Source of the DNA: Ettlia oleoabundans
Taxonomy: Eukaryota > Chlorophyta > Chlorophyceae > Chlamydomonadales
Reading direction: 5' to 3'
Length of the DNA: 22,735 bases
Assembly (NCBI GenBank): GCA_019693395.1
Contig: JAAMXP010005863.1
Location: 1-22,735 of the forward strand
Part shown: positions 1-11,767 of the stretch, one piece after another
How the letters are laid out: every line of letters starts with the position of its first letter
How positions within the stretch are numbered: the stretch's first letter is position 1
Notes under the pieces: model-generated
The model's input: only the letters and a program-made list of their open reading frames with translations
Databases searched by the model: none
Told to the model about the DNA's origin: nothing
Made by a program: the position numbers and the translations under genes

Positions 1-658
1 CCCCCCCGCCGTGCCATGTTGCCAAGCGTTGCTGCTGTAAAATCAATGCCCTTGTTTTGAAACCATCAGAACCCCAACCTGCCCCCGATTGTTCCTTGAT
101 CTCTCTGGTGCCAGATGTAGATTGCATGCATAGTCCCCCTTTGGCTTGTCTTCTGCTAATGAAGCGGCACGTCCCACGTCATGCACGCCACTTGAACCTG
201 GTCGGAGCCAGACAATGTCTAGGCCTCCTGCCCCGCCATTGCGGTTTTTATGTACTATTGCAACCGCTGGTTGCCGTTCCCATTTTGAACCACCTGTACA
301 GCCCTCGAACCCTGCCCTTACCTCCCCTTAGTGTAAGCTTCCTTCTCCCTAACTAAATTAAGCGGAAAATGTGTATCACAACCTGCGTTAACTAGCGTGA
401 GTGTTTCTGAGTCGCCACACCTCAGCCAGAGGTGATAGCTAGTGCTGGAAGTTGGGCGGGTACCATGATGGCTGCAGCCGGGACCAATGATCCTTTCCCA
501 CCTGGGCTGCTCCTGTGTCCATTTTCTGTCGGTTCTTGCTGTGTCAAGCAATTACTCGATGTTGATGACAAGCACCATAACTAACATCTCTAACCTATAA
601 TCGGCGGAAAAACAACTGGGGGCCGCATGGGAGTGCTGCAACATGCATTAAGTTGATA
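1..658. other. Intergenic region with 3' flanks
   Basis: No coding region was recognised. Two plus-strand TGTAA motifs (36-40 and 332-336) could be poly(A) signals of a plus-strand gene lying left of the window; this is inference. The right part should hold the 3' UTR of the minus-strand oxidoreductase ending at 659, but I found no minus-strand TGTAA (TTACA on the plus strand) here. The short open frames show no family signature. Confidence 0.4.
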
Positions 659-3600
659 TCAAATGCCCAGCTCCTCTAACAGCGCCGTGTGCTGCCTTAC
701 TGAGACCAAGGTGTTGGCGGTGATAGCACCGCTGGCAGCCACCGCCGGCAGACCAATACCTGCATGTGGGTGGATCCATGGCCCACGAGCGTGTGAAGAG
801 CTAGCAACAGCGGTCTTATAAATGGTGCACAGTCTGTTCAAGTGCCTCTTAGACATAGTAGCAGAACGCAAGCAATCAAAATAAGCCCACAGCTGTGAGT
901 TGCAATCATGGTGGAAAGTCACGTATTCGGGTAGCACGGCACGACCCCAGCCAAACACCTGGGAAAGCAAAGTCGCCACAGCAGTACAGCCCGTCGATGG
1001 GGGTGGCAGGCCAAGGGAACAGCCCTTCTCCCGCCACAATGCCTGCGCACACATGCAGCAGCAGCTCGGCAAGAAGCAAGAAGCGTCAGGAAGTGCATGC
1101 CAAGGCAGCCGTAATTATGCAACAAACAGGCTGTTCCCAAACATTCCTGCCAGGTGATGCTGATGTCAACACAGCATTGAGGGTGCCGCCCCCGCTAGCC
1201 AGCGCTGAGCGTTGGTTGACGCACCTGGGCCGTAGGTGCCTCTGTGTCGCCGCAGGAAGCGCTCGTGTGTGAGGGGTGTGCCCACCAGCTCCACCTCCAC
1301 ACGCGAGTCAATGTCGGGGATCAGCTTCCGCACAGCTGCACAGATGACACACAAGGAGGGTGGTTTGTCTCATGCTTGCCCAGCTGGCGGCACCTTGGAG
1401 GCCACATTCAATACAGCCACACAGCTGGGCAGAAGGAAGACGGCTTTCACCATGCTGCAAAGCTTCGGCAGCAGCAAGACTGCACCGAGACGGACCCAGG
1501 AAGGCAGGCAAGCAAACAGGCAGATCAGGAACGCCTGACGCTGACTGCTTCCCACTCAGCCCAAAGTTAGGGTGATGGGTCCGCATGTGACAGCAAGAAG
1601 AGGATGGAACTGTCGCAGGCAAGCCCACATGAGCAGCAGCCACTGTTGAATCAAAATCGGGCCCAACGGGATGCAGTTGCAGCGTTGCGGCTGCTCTCAC
1701 CATCCCACAGCACTTTGCTGCGCTCCTCCTTAAGCCGCAGGTACTCTGGGCTGCGCCTGTCTAGACCCTCCCAGAGGCTGTAGGGCTCGGTGGCTGGCAG
1801 GTATGCGTGCAGGCAGTGCTTGCCGGGTGGAGCCAGAGACGGGTCTATCACTGCAATGTGGCAACAGACGTCAACCGCAACCAGGGTGGGGCACGAACCA
1901 GCAACACATGTCCAGTGGCAGTGGCACAAGCCAACAACGCAATGCTGGCACGTTTATGTTACTGTTTATGTTTTTGAAGTGTTTTGCTGCAGGGCAGTTA
2001 TGCCTGTTATGTGGCTGTCACCTGAATGCCAGGAATAACACTCAAACACATCGACAGCAAGCACAACAAACAACAACAACAACAGCCCACCCGACGCAAT
2101 AGAGACGAGCACGACATTCTGCTCTGCCGCCACCCCGCCAGGTTCATCCCATGAGTTCACCACGATGTGATGCAGCTCAAGTCCCACCAGCCCTGCATAC
2201 AAAGTGGCGTGATGCAGCGCGGCATAAGGGATGAAACTAGGCTGGACATTCTCCTTAATTTGCTGCCACCTCGCGCCGGCTGCTTGCCGACTTAGAGCTG
2301 CCAGTGTGCAGCAGCCTGTGAAATGTGATAAGGCAGGGATACCTGGAACGCCTGTCCAAGTGCCGTCCACACTAACATTTTCACATATGTGTTGTGCGCA
2401 GATTTAATACCAACAACCACACGGCAAGATGCACACTTGCAGGTCGCAGTGTGTTGTGCAGCCCGGCAGGCGGGCTCTCCCACAGACCACACACGGCCAA
2501 CATTGTAAACCTGCCTGTGGCGTCGAATCCAAGGTGCAGGTGCATAAATGAGGGGTTGAGCGGCGTGTCCTGCACGCTTTGCTGCCAGCTGGCAGGTACC
2601 ACCTCTGGGGCCAGCAGGCGCAGCGTGTTGGGTGAGCTGGCATTTGAGACCACAGCATGCGCAGCGCGGATGGTGCGCCCACCCTTAAGCCGCACGCCTG
2701 CAACGCTGGGAGGGTTGCGCAAGGAAAGGATGGGCTGAGGGACAAGTCAAGTGGCCGCAGCCAGGCGTCAGCCCTGGGCTTGGGTATGGGTAGCGGTAAG
2801 ATAGCCTGACTTCAAGGCCCACCTATAGCCTTGCCGCTCTCGGTCAGAATTTCCTCCACATGCGCCCGCAGCATGAGGCGGCCGCCATGCTTCTCCAGGC
2901 CCCGCACCATGGCATCCACCATGGCCTGGCTGCCGCCCCGCGGGAACTCAAGGTAGCAGTCAGGGCGGTACCTGGGCAGTACCGAGGGAGCAGAGGTACA
3001 GGAGTTGTGAGGCAAAGTTGCAGGGAGTAGCCCTGGGGGCAACGACAGCAGATGTGCCGGTGCTTATGTGCAGGGCAGGGGCAGGCACAGGGCCAGGGCC
3101 AGGGCCAGGGCCAGGGCCAGCAACCGTGTCTTGGCAAGGTATCCAGCGGAACTGCATACCACTCATCCATGCATTGGCTGGTCTCTCAGAGGCCTGGTGC
3201 TGTGCATGTGACCTGCCACATGTGGCATGGCCTGCATCTGCTGCTGCCACCCACCACTGGTTGAACATGAATGCCACTGCCGCCGCTATGGTCCCGTTGG
3301 CGGGGAGGCCTGACAGCAGGAAGCAGAGCAGGTCCAGCCAGTTGCGGATGAAGGGGTCTTGCACACCCGCCCCATCCAGGACCTGCAGCCGGCCCGGTGG
3401 AAGGCATTACGGGCAAAAAGACATTGAGAAAAGGTGCACTCACCAGGACTGTTGAACGTGTGGGAAGGCCTTACGTCCGTGTGATGCCGGTGTCAGCTGA
3501 TGAATGCATCGATCACCCCCTCGGGTGATTGACTGACCCATTGACTGCCTCATGAAATATAGCTGTTCAATCGCATCAGCGGCCAGGCAGGTTGCCTAAC

Positions 3601-5340
3601 AGGGGATTTTAAAGCCACGAGCACTTGATGTTGACGCGGTTGTTGGAAGAAGCTGGCTGCTTGCCTTGGAGAAGGGGCCGGTGAGGCTGAGTGCAATGCC
3701 TCCCTTGGTCAGGATGTGGGGCAGGTAGCGGGCAATGGCGGTCAGGACGGCGCCTACATCCTGCCTGAATGCCACCGGAGGCAGCATGGCGGCTGCCTCC
3801 GCTAGGGGTCGCATGTATTCCTGCAGGCGTGCACCAATAAGGCAGATATCTCTGGTGCGCCGGGTGGCAAGCAGCATGTGAACCCCACAAGTCCGCTAGG
3901 AGCCATGCAGCAGCGCAGGGTGCTAGAGCAGCTTTGATTGAAGAGCGAAACCGCATGCTGCTCACAATCAAGATTGAGCTGGCAAGCCACACGTGCATGG
4001 TGCATGTTTTCAAAGCACAGGAGCACGCTCATGGACGAGCCACAACCCACCAGCCACAAGCCAGCAGCTAGCAGCCAGTCGATGCCGCTTAGCCCACCTG
4101 CAAGCGCCGCCACTCCTGCACCGCCTCCTGGCCCCGCACCTCCTGCAGCACCTCACAAAACTGGCTGGCACCCACCTGCAGCACTGGGAGACGGGGTGGG
4201 GTGCGTGTATGACAGCGTTGCGAGTTTGGCTGCTGGGGGGCGTGCATGACAGCGTTACGCCTTCATGATGCCACCGTGCGCTTGCCCTGCTGTGTTGCCA
4301 TCAAGTTGGATGCTTGAGTTTCCCGGGCACCAGCACCTCCACGCCAACCCACTTGCCAATCCGCACAGCAATCCACCCCCCCGCACTACCATACGTGGCT
4401 TACTGGTGTACCTGTGTGAGGAACTGGCCCTCTGGCAGCACCACGTTCCAGGTCTTGTAGGGCAGCAGCTCAAGCGGCTCACCCAAGGCCTGCAGCACGT
4501 GGGACAGCGGGTTGGCACCCCTGCCCCGCCCCTCCATGTCTGCAGGGACACAAGGGAGGCTCAGGCGGCCAGTGAGAAAGAGGAATGTCGCAGAGCGAGC
4601 AGGAGCAGAGTGGTGTGGGGGTGCTCCCGGGCTCAGGGGCTGCACGGAACTGGAGCACACCCCTCACCCTGCACCCATGGCTTTTACGGGTGTTTGGCAG
4701 ACTTCCCTGCCTGGTCCAACAGCCTACCTGAGTACAGGGAAGGTCCAGATTCGAAATGGTACAGCCCGCTGCCATCAGGGGCACGCACGGTCCAAGCGTG
4801 GGCGGCTCCGCCTGGGGTGTCGTGAGACTCACACACCACCACCTGCGGCAGCGGCATATGGCAGTATGGATCTGCACAGTGGTCTGCCACCTGGATAGTC
4901 CACAAATACACAAACACTGTGCGGGGTGCAAAAGCGTTTCGGTTGCGGGCACCGCCATTTGACACCGGGCATTGCTGTGCAGCGTATGGCAGCAGCCCCA
5001 CCTTGAGGCCATACTTTGCTAATAGCCCAGCACAGCTAAGCCCACCGATTCCTGAGCCAATCACCACCACATCTGCATCAATGGTCTCAGCTGCAGTGCT
5101 GGCCACCTGACTGCTGCTGGCAGAGGCAGCACCTCTGCTTGATGCAAGTACTCGCTGCTGCTGCCGCCACCTGCATCGCTGCTGCTGCTTGTGAAACAGT
5201 GGATACCACAGGCGCGGGCCCGCAGCTGCACATGTGCACCCCGTAATGGTCCCAATCTCCGCTGTGAGTCGTCCAGCCGGCACATTTAAAGCAGCACGGG
5301 GTGCTGGAACTGCCGCAACCATGTGCGTCAGAGGCAACAC
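659..5340 (-). CDS. Plastid CRTISO-like FAD-dependent oxidoreductase
   Basis: Thirteen exons (plus-strand coordinates, 3' to 5'): 659-759, 959-1042, 1225-1335, 1701-1850, 2091-2192, 2515-2697, 2823-2971, 3255-3382, 3665-3820, 4098-4175, 4412-4539, 4728-4842, 5002-5340. They join in frame to 607 codons plus stop. The first ~85 residues are Ala/Arg/Ser/Gln-rich, like a plastid transit peptide. The dinucleotide-binding motif DADVVVIGSGIGG follows at about residue 88, then ESHDTPGGAAHAW and FESGPSLYS. Later landmarks are DPFIRNWLDLL, FMHLHLGFDA, HHIVVNSW, LAPPGKH, VGTPLTHERFLRR and the C-terminal GIGLPAVAASGA. These fit the plant and cyanobacterial carotenoid isomerase/phytoene desaturase-like flavoproteins, in particular the CRTISO-like branch of unknown substrate rather than CRTISO proper. 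Two introns (2193-2514 and 3383-3664 on the plus strand) appear to use GC donors. The start is the first in-frame ATG; a second lies six codons later. Carotenoid isomerisation is a family-level guess. Confidence 0.88.
3091..3120. repeat. Hexamer microsatellite (GGCCAG)5 in an intron
   Basis: Five perfect GGCCAG units lie in an intron of the CRTISO-like gene, between exons 2823-2971 and 3255-3382. Related CAGGGC/GGGCAG variants precede them from about 3071. It is a simple-sequence repeat with no inferred function and is probably length-polymorphic. Confidence 0.9.
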
Positions 5341-5803
5341 CCTCGGTCAACCTGTCAAAGATACTTTGAACACGACGATGCGATTGATACGGAAAACTAC
5401 GTGAGGCACGGGCAGCAAGACCAGCTCTGCTGTGCATGCTTTGCTACGCTGTGCGTCTGCGTGGTGTGTAGCAAGTTTGACGCCATTTGACACTTTGGCG
5501 GTTGCAGCTCAGGTGAGCACATGTCTTTAACGCTTCTAAACGTGCGTGCCGTTCTATTTCAAGACCACAGCTCACATGTTGTCCCACTGCGTCAGCTCAG
5601 CTGCTGTGTAAGGCATCTGAAACCTGCCACCGCTCTCCCCGTGTGCGAAACCGAGCTACACCACTTGTCAGCAGTTCTAAGGGTATGTTTTCCTCTGCGA
5701 TTGCTCTTTAACAAACTTACCATTCCCAACATACAAAAGGAAATAGTAACAGCATTGGCAGATGATAAATGATATTCAATGCTCTTGGGACAACTTTCAA
5801 AGC
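5341..5803. other. Intergenic region between two minus-strand genes
   Basis: This holds the upstream region of the CRTISO-like gene (start 5340) and the 3' flank of the cupin gene (stop 5804-5806). I recognise no coding sequence and no minus-strand TGTAA signal. The part near 5700-5790 is AT-richer than its surroundings, as expected for untranslated or promoter DNA. CCATTTGACAC at 5483-5493 recurs in two introns of this window. Confidence 0.45.
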
Positions 5804-6820
5804 TCAGTGGAACTTGAAGTGCTTGTGAATCGCCTCTTTGACATCCCAGGTGCAGCTCATACCCGCCTGCACCACAGCAGCAAGTGAAGGTAAGATACAT
5901 GACCACATGCAGCTGTTGTGGTCGCACATCGCGCCAATCACCGCCTGGCATGCAAGGCAGGTCACGCGATGTCATGCATACGAGCGTATGCTCATGGCAT
6001 CAAGCGAAGTATGCAAGCAAGCGAGTTCATGGTGGCATGCCCACTTACAGCGCTGCTGGCAGGCAGTTAGATGCATTGACTCAATTGGATCAGCACAATA
6101 TCATCAACAAGCTCAAGTCTGGGCCTCACCGGGAAGATGACCAGATCCCCAGCTTTGACCTCCACAGCCTCGCCGCCATCAGGCGTCACAAACACGCGTC
6201 CTTTGAGCACATAGGCCGTTTCAGCACTGTCATAGGTCCAGGGGAACTTTGAAGCCTCAGAGCCCCAGGTGGGCCAGCTCCTCACACCCAAGGACTGCAG
6301 CAGGGGGACGCGGCAACGATAAGCCTCGCACTTTCCACACTGCCCCTTATAGTCTCACATCATGATGCGGCTAAATGGTGGTGTGTGCTCTGCAGCACCT
6401 CGCAACTTGCACGCCAGGCATTGCCACGTGAGGGCAAGGAGGCGGGTGGGGCACTGGGCCCTCACCTTGAGATCTTCCTCCGACGGGTTGCTGTCGAGCT
6501 TGATGCCGCTGGCCAAAGTCGTCAAGCCTGCATCAGAGCAGTGTGGTATGCTTATTGCAGATTGTGCAGATACCGGCTCTTATGTTGGTGCGCGAGATGG
6601 GAGCACTGCAATACGCAGCACAGGCGCGCACCTGCGACTACTGGCCGCCGGGTGGTGGCGGAACAGCGAGCGGCGGGACGCCTGCAGCGAAGGCACAGCT
6701 TAATTCAGCTAAGAGGCACGAAACCTCGCTTTGAGGGATTTATCTAACCGCAGGCCAGCCTTACCTGGGAGCTGCACAAGCAATAGCGGCAGGCAAGCGG
6801 TTGCACTGCAGCGCGGACAT
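5804..6820 (-). CDS. Plastid-targeted small cupin (cupin_3/DUF861 type)
   Basis: Five exons (plus-strand coordinates, 3' to 5'): 5804-5866, 6130-6294, 6466-6527, 6632-6681, 6765-6820. They join to 131 codons plus stop with all phases matching. Residues 1 to ~35 (MSALQCNRLPAAIACAAPR, then RPAARCSATTRRP) look like a transit peptide. The rest reads GIKLDSNPSEEDLKSLGVRS, WPTWGSEASKFPWTYDSAET, VTPDGGEAVEVKAGDLVIFP, then GMSCTWDV and a C-terminal KHFKFH. This is the one-domain cupin of plants and cyanobacteria related to the (S)-ureidoglycine aminohydrolase cupin fold. The classical metal-binding His cluster is not evident, and the substrate of the plant homologues is not settled to my knowledge. 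The 50-nt exon 6632-6681 was inferred because exons 1 and 3 do not join in phase; it has a GCTGCAG acceptor and a CGCAG/GTGCGC donor and restores frame. An in-frame ATG at 6904 would extend the N-terminus. Confidence 0.85.
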
Positions 6821-6965
6821 GGGTTTTGCGAGATCGTCAGCTGCAAAGCCCTTCACGCTGAAGCATTCGCCCAGAATGCGCTGCTTAGGATCTTGCGCCC
6901 TCATCACAGCAGGGTTAGCATGCTGGACAAATTTTTGCCAGTTTCTGCAGTTTGCTACACTCCAA
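6821..6965. promoter_or_regulatory. Probable bidirectional promoter (cupin / LIN37-like)
   Basis: The cupin gene starts at 6820 on the minus strand and the LIN37-like gene is assigned a start at 6966 on the plus strand. Only about 145 bases separate the two ATGs, so both 5' UTRs and at least part of both promoters must share this stretch. I see no TATA box or other named element. If either start lies further out (6904 for the cupin, 6801 for LIN37) the genes would overlap head to head. Confidence 0.45.
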
Positions 6966-8097
6966 ATGGACCTACAATCGGAACCGAGCCTTTCCTTCCC
7001 CCAAGTCACAGCCGCCCCCACCTCCTCAGTGGCAGTGGGGAAAGGCGCTGGCCCAGTTCCTACGTCAACTATAGACGTCCGCAACAACGTGCTGGAGTCG
7101 CTGAAGAGCGGGTGGGCTAGCTTGTCAGCCGACCCCTTCGCCCAGCGGCAGCATCTGGTCCGCCAACTGCGCACTCCCGCCTGGCTCTTGGTGCTCGCAT
7201 TCAACTCCAACCACACATTGCAATAAGCCCCTGAACCGCTTTTCTCTATTGCGTGCAGTGGTCAGACGATGGCAGTACCTACCGCAGTGTCGCTGCCGCT
7301 GGCAGCAGCCATCCCCGCCGCGTGGCTGGCGACGCCTGCCGTGGCACCGCCTGAGGGCCCAGTGGTCATCATTGATGACCGGCGCGTGCGCTTGGCGCCA
7401 GCGGGTGCGGTTGAGGAACCGTCGTTGTACAAGCTGTGCAGGCAGTGGGTGCAGAATGACCCAGACTTGGGAGACTTCCCTGAGGTGAGCTTGGTGGGGG
7501 TTGTGCCCCAACTTGCTGGAAGGGGGGGTCCTCGTTGGGATGCATCAATGATTTTGCGCAGAGTTAAGAATTTTGCGCAAAGTTTAGAGAGGCCTCGTGG
7601 CGATTGGTGCGGCAAACCCTGGGCTTACCTTATGCAAGGCTGTGCTTCTACTGCCCTTCCCTGCAACCCTGCCATGTCGAAGGAATCTGTGCCTTGGCGT
7701 GCCCTCCACCTGCGTGCTTTCTTGAGCCATTCCTGGCTTTGCCCGGTTCTTGCCCGCTGCAATGCAGCCCGTGCCAACATCCAAGCTGCCGCCGCTGCCT
7801 CCCCTCTTGGAGGAGGCTGCCGCCATTGCGCAGCAGCCTGCCCCGCTGGAGCCACCACTGCCGGCCTCAGCAGAAGCGATGGGGCAAGCTGGCAGCCTTG
7901 AAGGCAGCGGTGAGCCGCCGGCGACGGAGGTGCTGATGGAGCACCACAAGCGGCATTGGGCGGCAGTGCGGCAGCACAAGCGAGGGCAGATAGCGGCTAC
8001 GCAGCAGCGGTTTGCTCAGCGGCTGCAGACGGTGCTGAACCTGGGACCTGGCGCAACGATGGCAACTGCGGCAGTTCCCATTCCTATGCAACCATAA
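6966..8097 (+). CDS. LIN37-like MuvB/DREAM complex subunit
   Basis: Proposed exons are 6966-7111, 7259-7484 and 7768-8097, giving 233 codons plus stop. The order of motifs follows animal and plant LIN37. First comes a short N-terminal helix (VRNNVLESLKSG, like the RNQLDxVL segment). Next is a segment reading VIIDDRRVRLAP then EEPSLYKLCRQWVQNDP, which matches the family's hallmark LYxxCRxWxxNxP. A proline-rich linker (KLPPLPPLLEE) follows, and then a basic C-terminal helix, LMEHHKRHWAAVRQHKR. LIN37 is a scaffold-bound subunit of the nuclear MuvB core, which in DREAM represses cell-cycle and differentiation genes; the role here is inferred from the family. Intron 1 is the least certain part: 7112-7258 is in phase with good splice motifs, and 7191-7265 is a weaker in-phase alternative. 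The start was chosen for distance from the cupin exon. Confidence 0.68.
7551..7588. repeat. Imperfect 19-bp tandem duplication in an intron
   Basis: Two adjacent 19-base units begin with ATTTTGCGCA and differ at about three positions. They lie in intron 2 of the LIN37-like gene (7485-7767), downstream of a strong GTGAGC donor. No function is evident. Confidence 0.7.
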
Positions 8098-8456
8098 ACA
8101 TATATTACAATTGTCTGCCAGTTTTGTACACGCACCATTTAATGGCTCAGCTGGCTGCTGGTTGAGAGCAAGTACACAGGATGCGCTCAGGCCCATGTAA
8201 CATGGATGCCCTGCCCATGTTGGAAATGCAATTCCACTATCTAGCTTATGCATCCTGAACAAAACGCCATCACTAGACCAGCAATGCTATGTCGTGCGAT
8301 CATGCGATGCTCCGCCTGCATGAAGCAGCCATACCGCCGGCAGTATCGCCGCCTGCCACCTCAGCAGCTCTGTGCAATAGCGTCACCCGCGCCTCTATTG
8401 CGGCACATTTGCAGCTTGTAAACTTCGCTGGCTATTCTGCGGGGCCCAGCGTGGCG
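8098..8456. other. Intergenic region, LIN37-like 3' end to SDR promoter
   Basis: The first part is the 3' UTR of the LIN37-like gene and contains TGTAA at 8196-8200. The remainder should hold the promoter and 5' UTR of the SDR gene. The SDR reading frame stays open upstream of 8457 to an ATG at 8289. That extension does not look like a transit peptide, whereas the sequence after 8457 does, so I treat 8289-8456 as non-coding. Confidence 0.5.
8196..8200 (+). terminator. TGTAA poly(A) signal, LIN37-like gene
   Basis: TGTAA, the usual polyadenylation signal of green algae, lies about 100 bases after the stop codon of the LIN37-like gene. Assignment rests on motif and position only. Confidence 0.5.
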
Positions 8457-11077
<2,621 letters not shown>

Positions 11078-11227
11078 TCTGGAGCTGGTGGGTCTGCAAG
11101 CTTGCCTAAGGCTAGCTCGGTGCATGCCGGCTTTCCGCCGCTGCTGGCTCCTGTGCATTACCAGAGCCATGCCGGACTGATCTGCATCGCCTTCAACTGC
11201 CAATCCATGCGTTCGTTTAATATAAAA

Positions 11228-11251
11228 TATTTACTTAGGTATTTACTCAGG
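11228..11251. repeat. AT-rich 12-bp tandem duplication
   Basis: TATTTACTTAGG is followed directly by TATTTACTCAGG, one base different, in the AT-rich 3' flank of the SDR gene. It stands out from the GC-rich surroundings. The function is unknown. Confidence 0.7.
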
Positions 11252-11397
11252 TACATACACCAGAATATTTCATCTTCATCGGCGCACATGTAGTCACGTA
11301 GAGGACCTGTACCTTGAACAGTTGCACCTGCCACCGACTGGGTGCTGCCTACGCCGGGCGGAACTTGAGCGGGAAGAGTCTTCCCGGAAGACTGCCG

Positions 11398-11402
11398 GTG
11401 TA
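11398..11402 (+). terminator. TGTAA poly(A) signal, SDR gene
   Basis: This is the nearest plus-strand TGTAA after the SDR stop codon, about 320 bases downstream. Assignment is by motif and position only. Confidence 0.35.
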
Positions 11403-11767
11403 AAGGAAGCATACATCACCTCCAGCTGAGCTTGGCACGAGGTAGCATAGCTTAAGTGCAACCGGTCTGAAAGCAAGGATGTCATTGTTTGCTTTGTGCA
11501 CCTTCCTGTGGCTCTGGCGGCGAGCGAGTGGGGCGAGCAGCGGCGGCGGGAGGTGCAGGGTGCAGGGGGCCGCTCGCTGCCTGCGTCGCTGAAAGCATCC
11601 ACGTTCAGTCCGGGCTTTGCAGTCGTTGCTATGCAGAAAGCAATGGCTGTGTTGGGGGCAGAGGCCTTCGACCCAGCCGCCAGCAGGGCAATCCCTGAGG
11701 ATGAAGCCCTCCTCTCGTGCCTGCGCTGCGCAGCCCAATCCGTAGGCTCCACAACGCTCAGAACGCG

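Larger units (their letters stand above)
11078..11767. other. Intergenic region, SDR 3' end to psbY promoter
   Basis: The left half is the likely 3' UTR and flank of the SDR gene. It includes an AT-rich stretch (11217-11275) and TGTAA at 11398-11402, about 320 bases after the stop. The right half should be the psbY promoter and 5' UTR. Open frames exist on both strands (for example 11294-11965 minus and 11496-11813 plus), but none resembles a family I know and they overlap the psbY first exon, so I call no gene. Confidence 0.45.

Noticed and set aside
2193..2514. GT donor at 2510 paired with a CCTAG acceptor near 2250 in the CRTISO-like gene
   Set aside because: It is in phase but would insert about 16 residues between GFDATG and LELHHIVV, a spacing not expected in the family; the GC donor with the TGCAG acceptor keeps family spacing.
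5521..5772. Plus-strand open frame of 83 codons between the CRTISO-like and cupin genes
   Set aside because: No family signature, no splice or start context, and it lies in the expected 3' flank/promoter interval.
7191..7265. Alternative first intron for the LIN37-like gene (donor 7191, acceptor GGTCAG)
   Set aside because: In phase but with a weaker acceptor; 7112-7258 has a GGGTGGGC donor and a GTGCAG acceptor and is also in phase. Not fully excluded.
8289..8456. N-terminal extension of the SDR to the upstream in-frame ATG
   Set aside because: Translation from 8457 begins directly with a typical transit peptide; the extension adds sequence without targeting character and lies in the expected 5' UTR.
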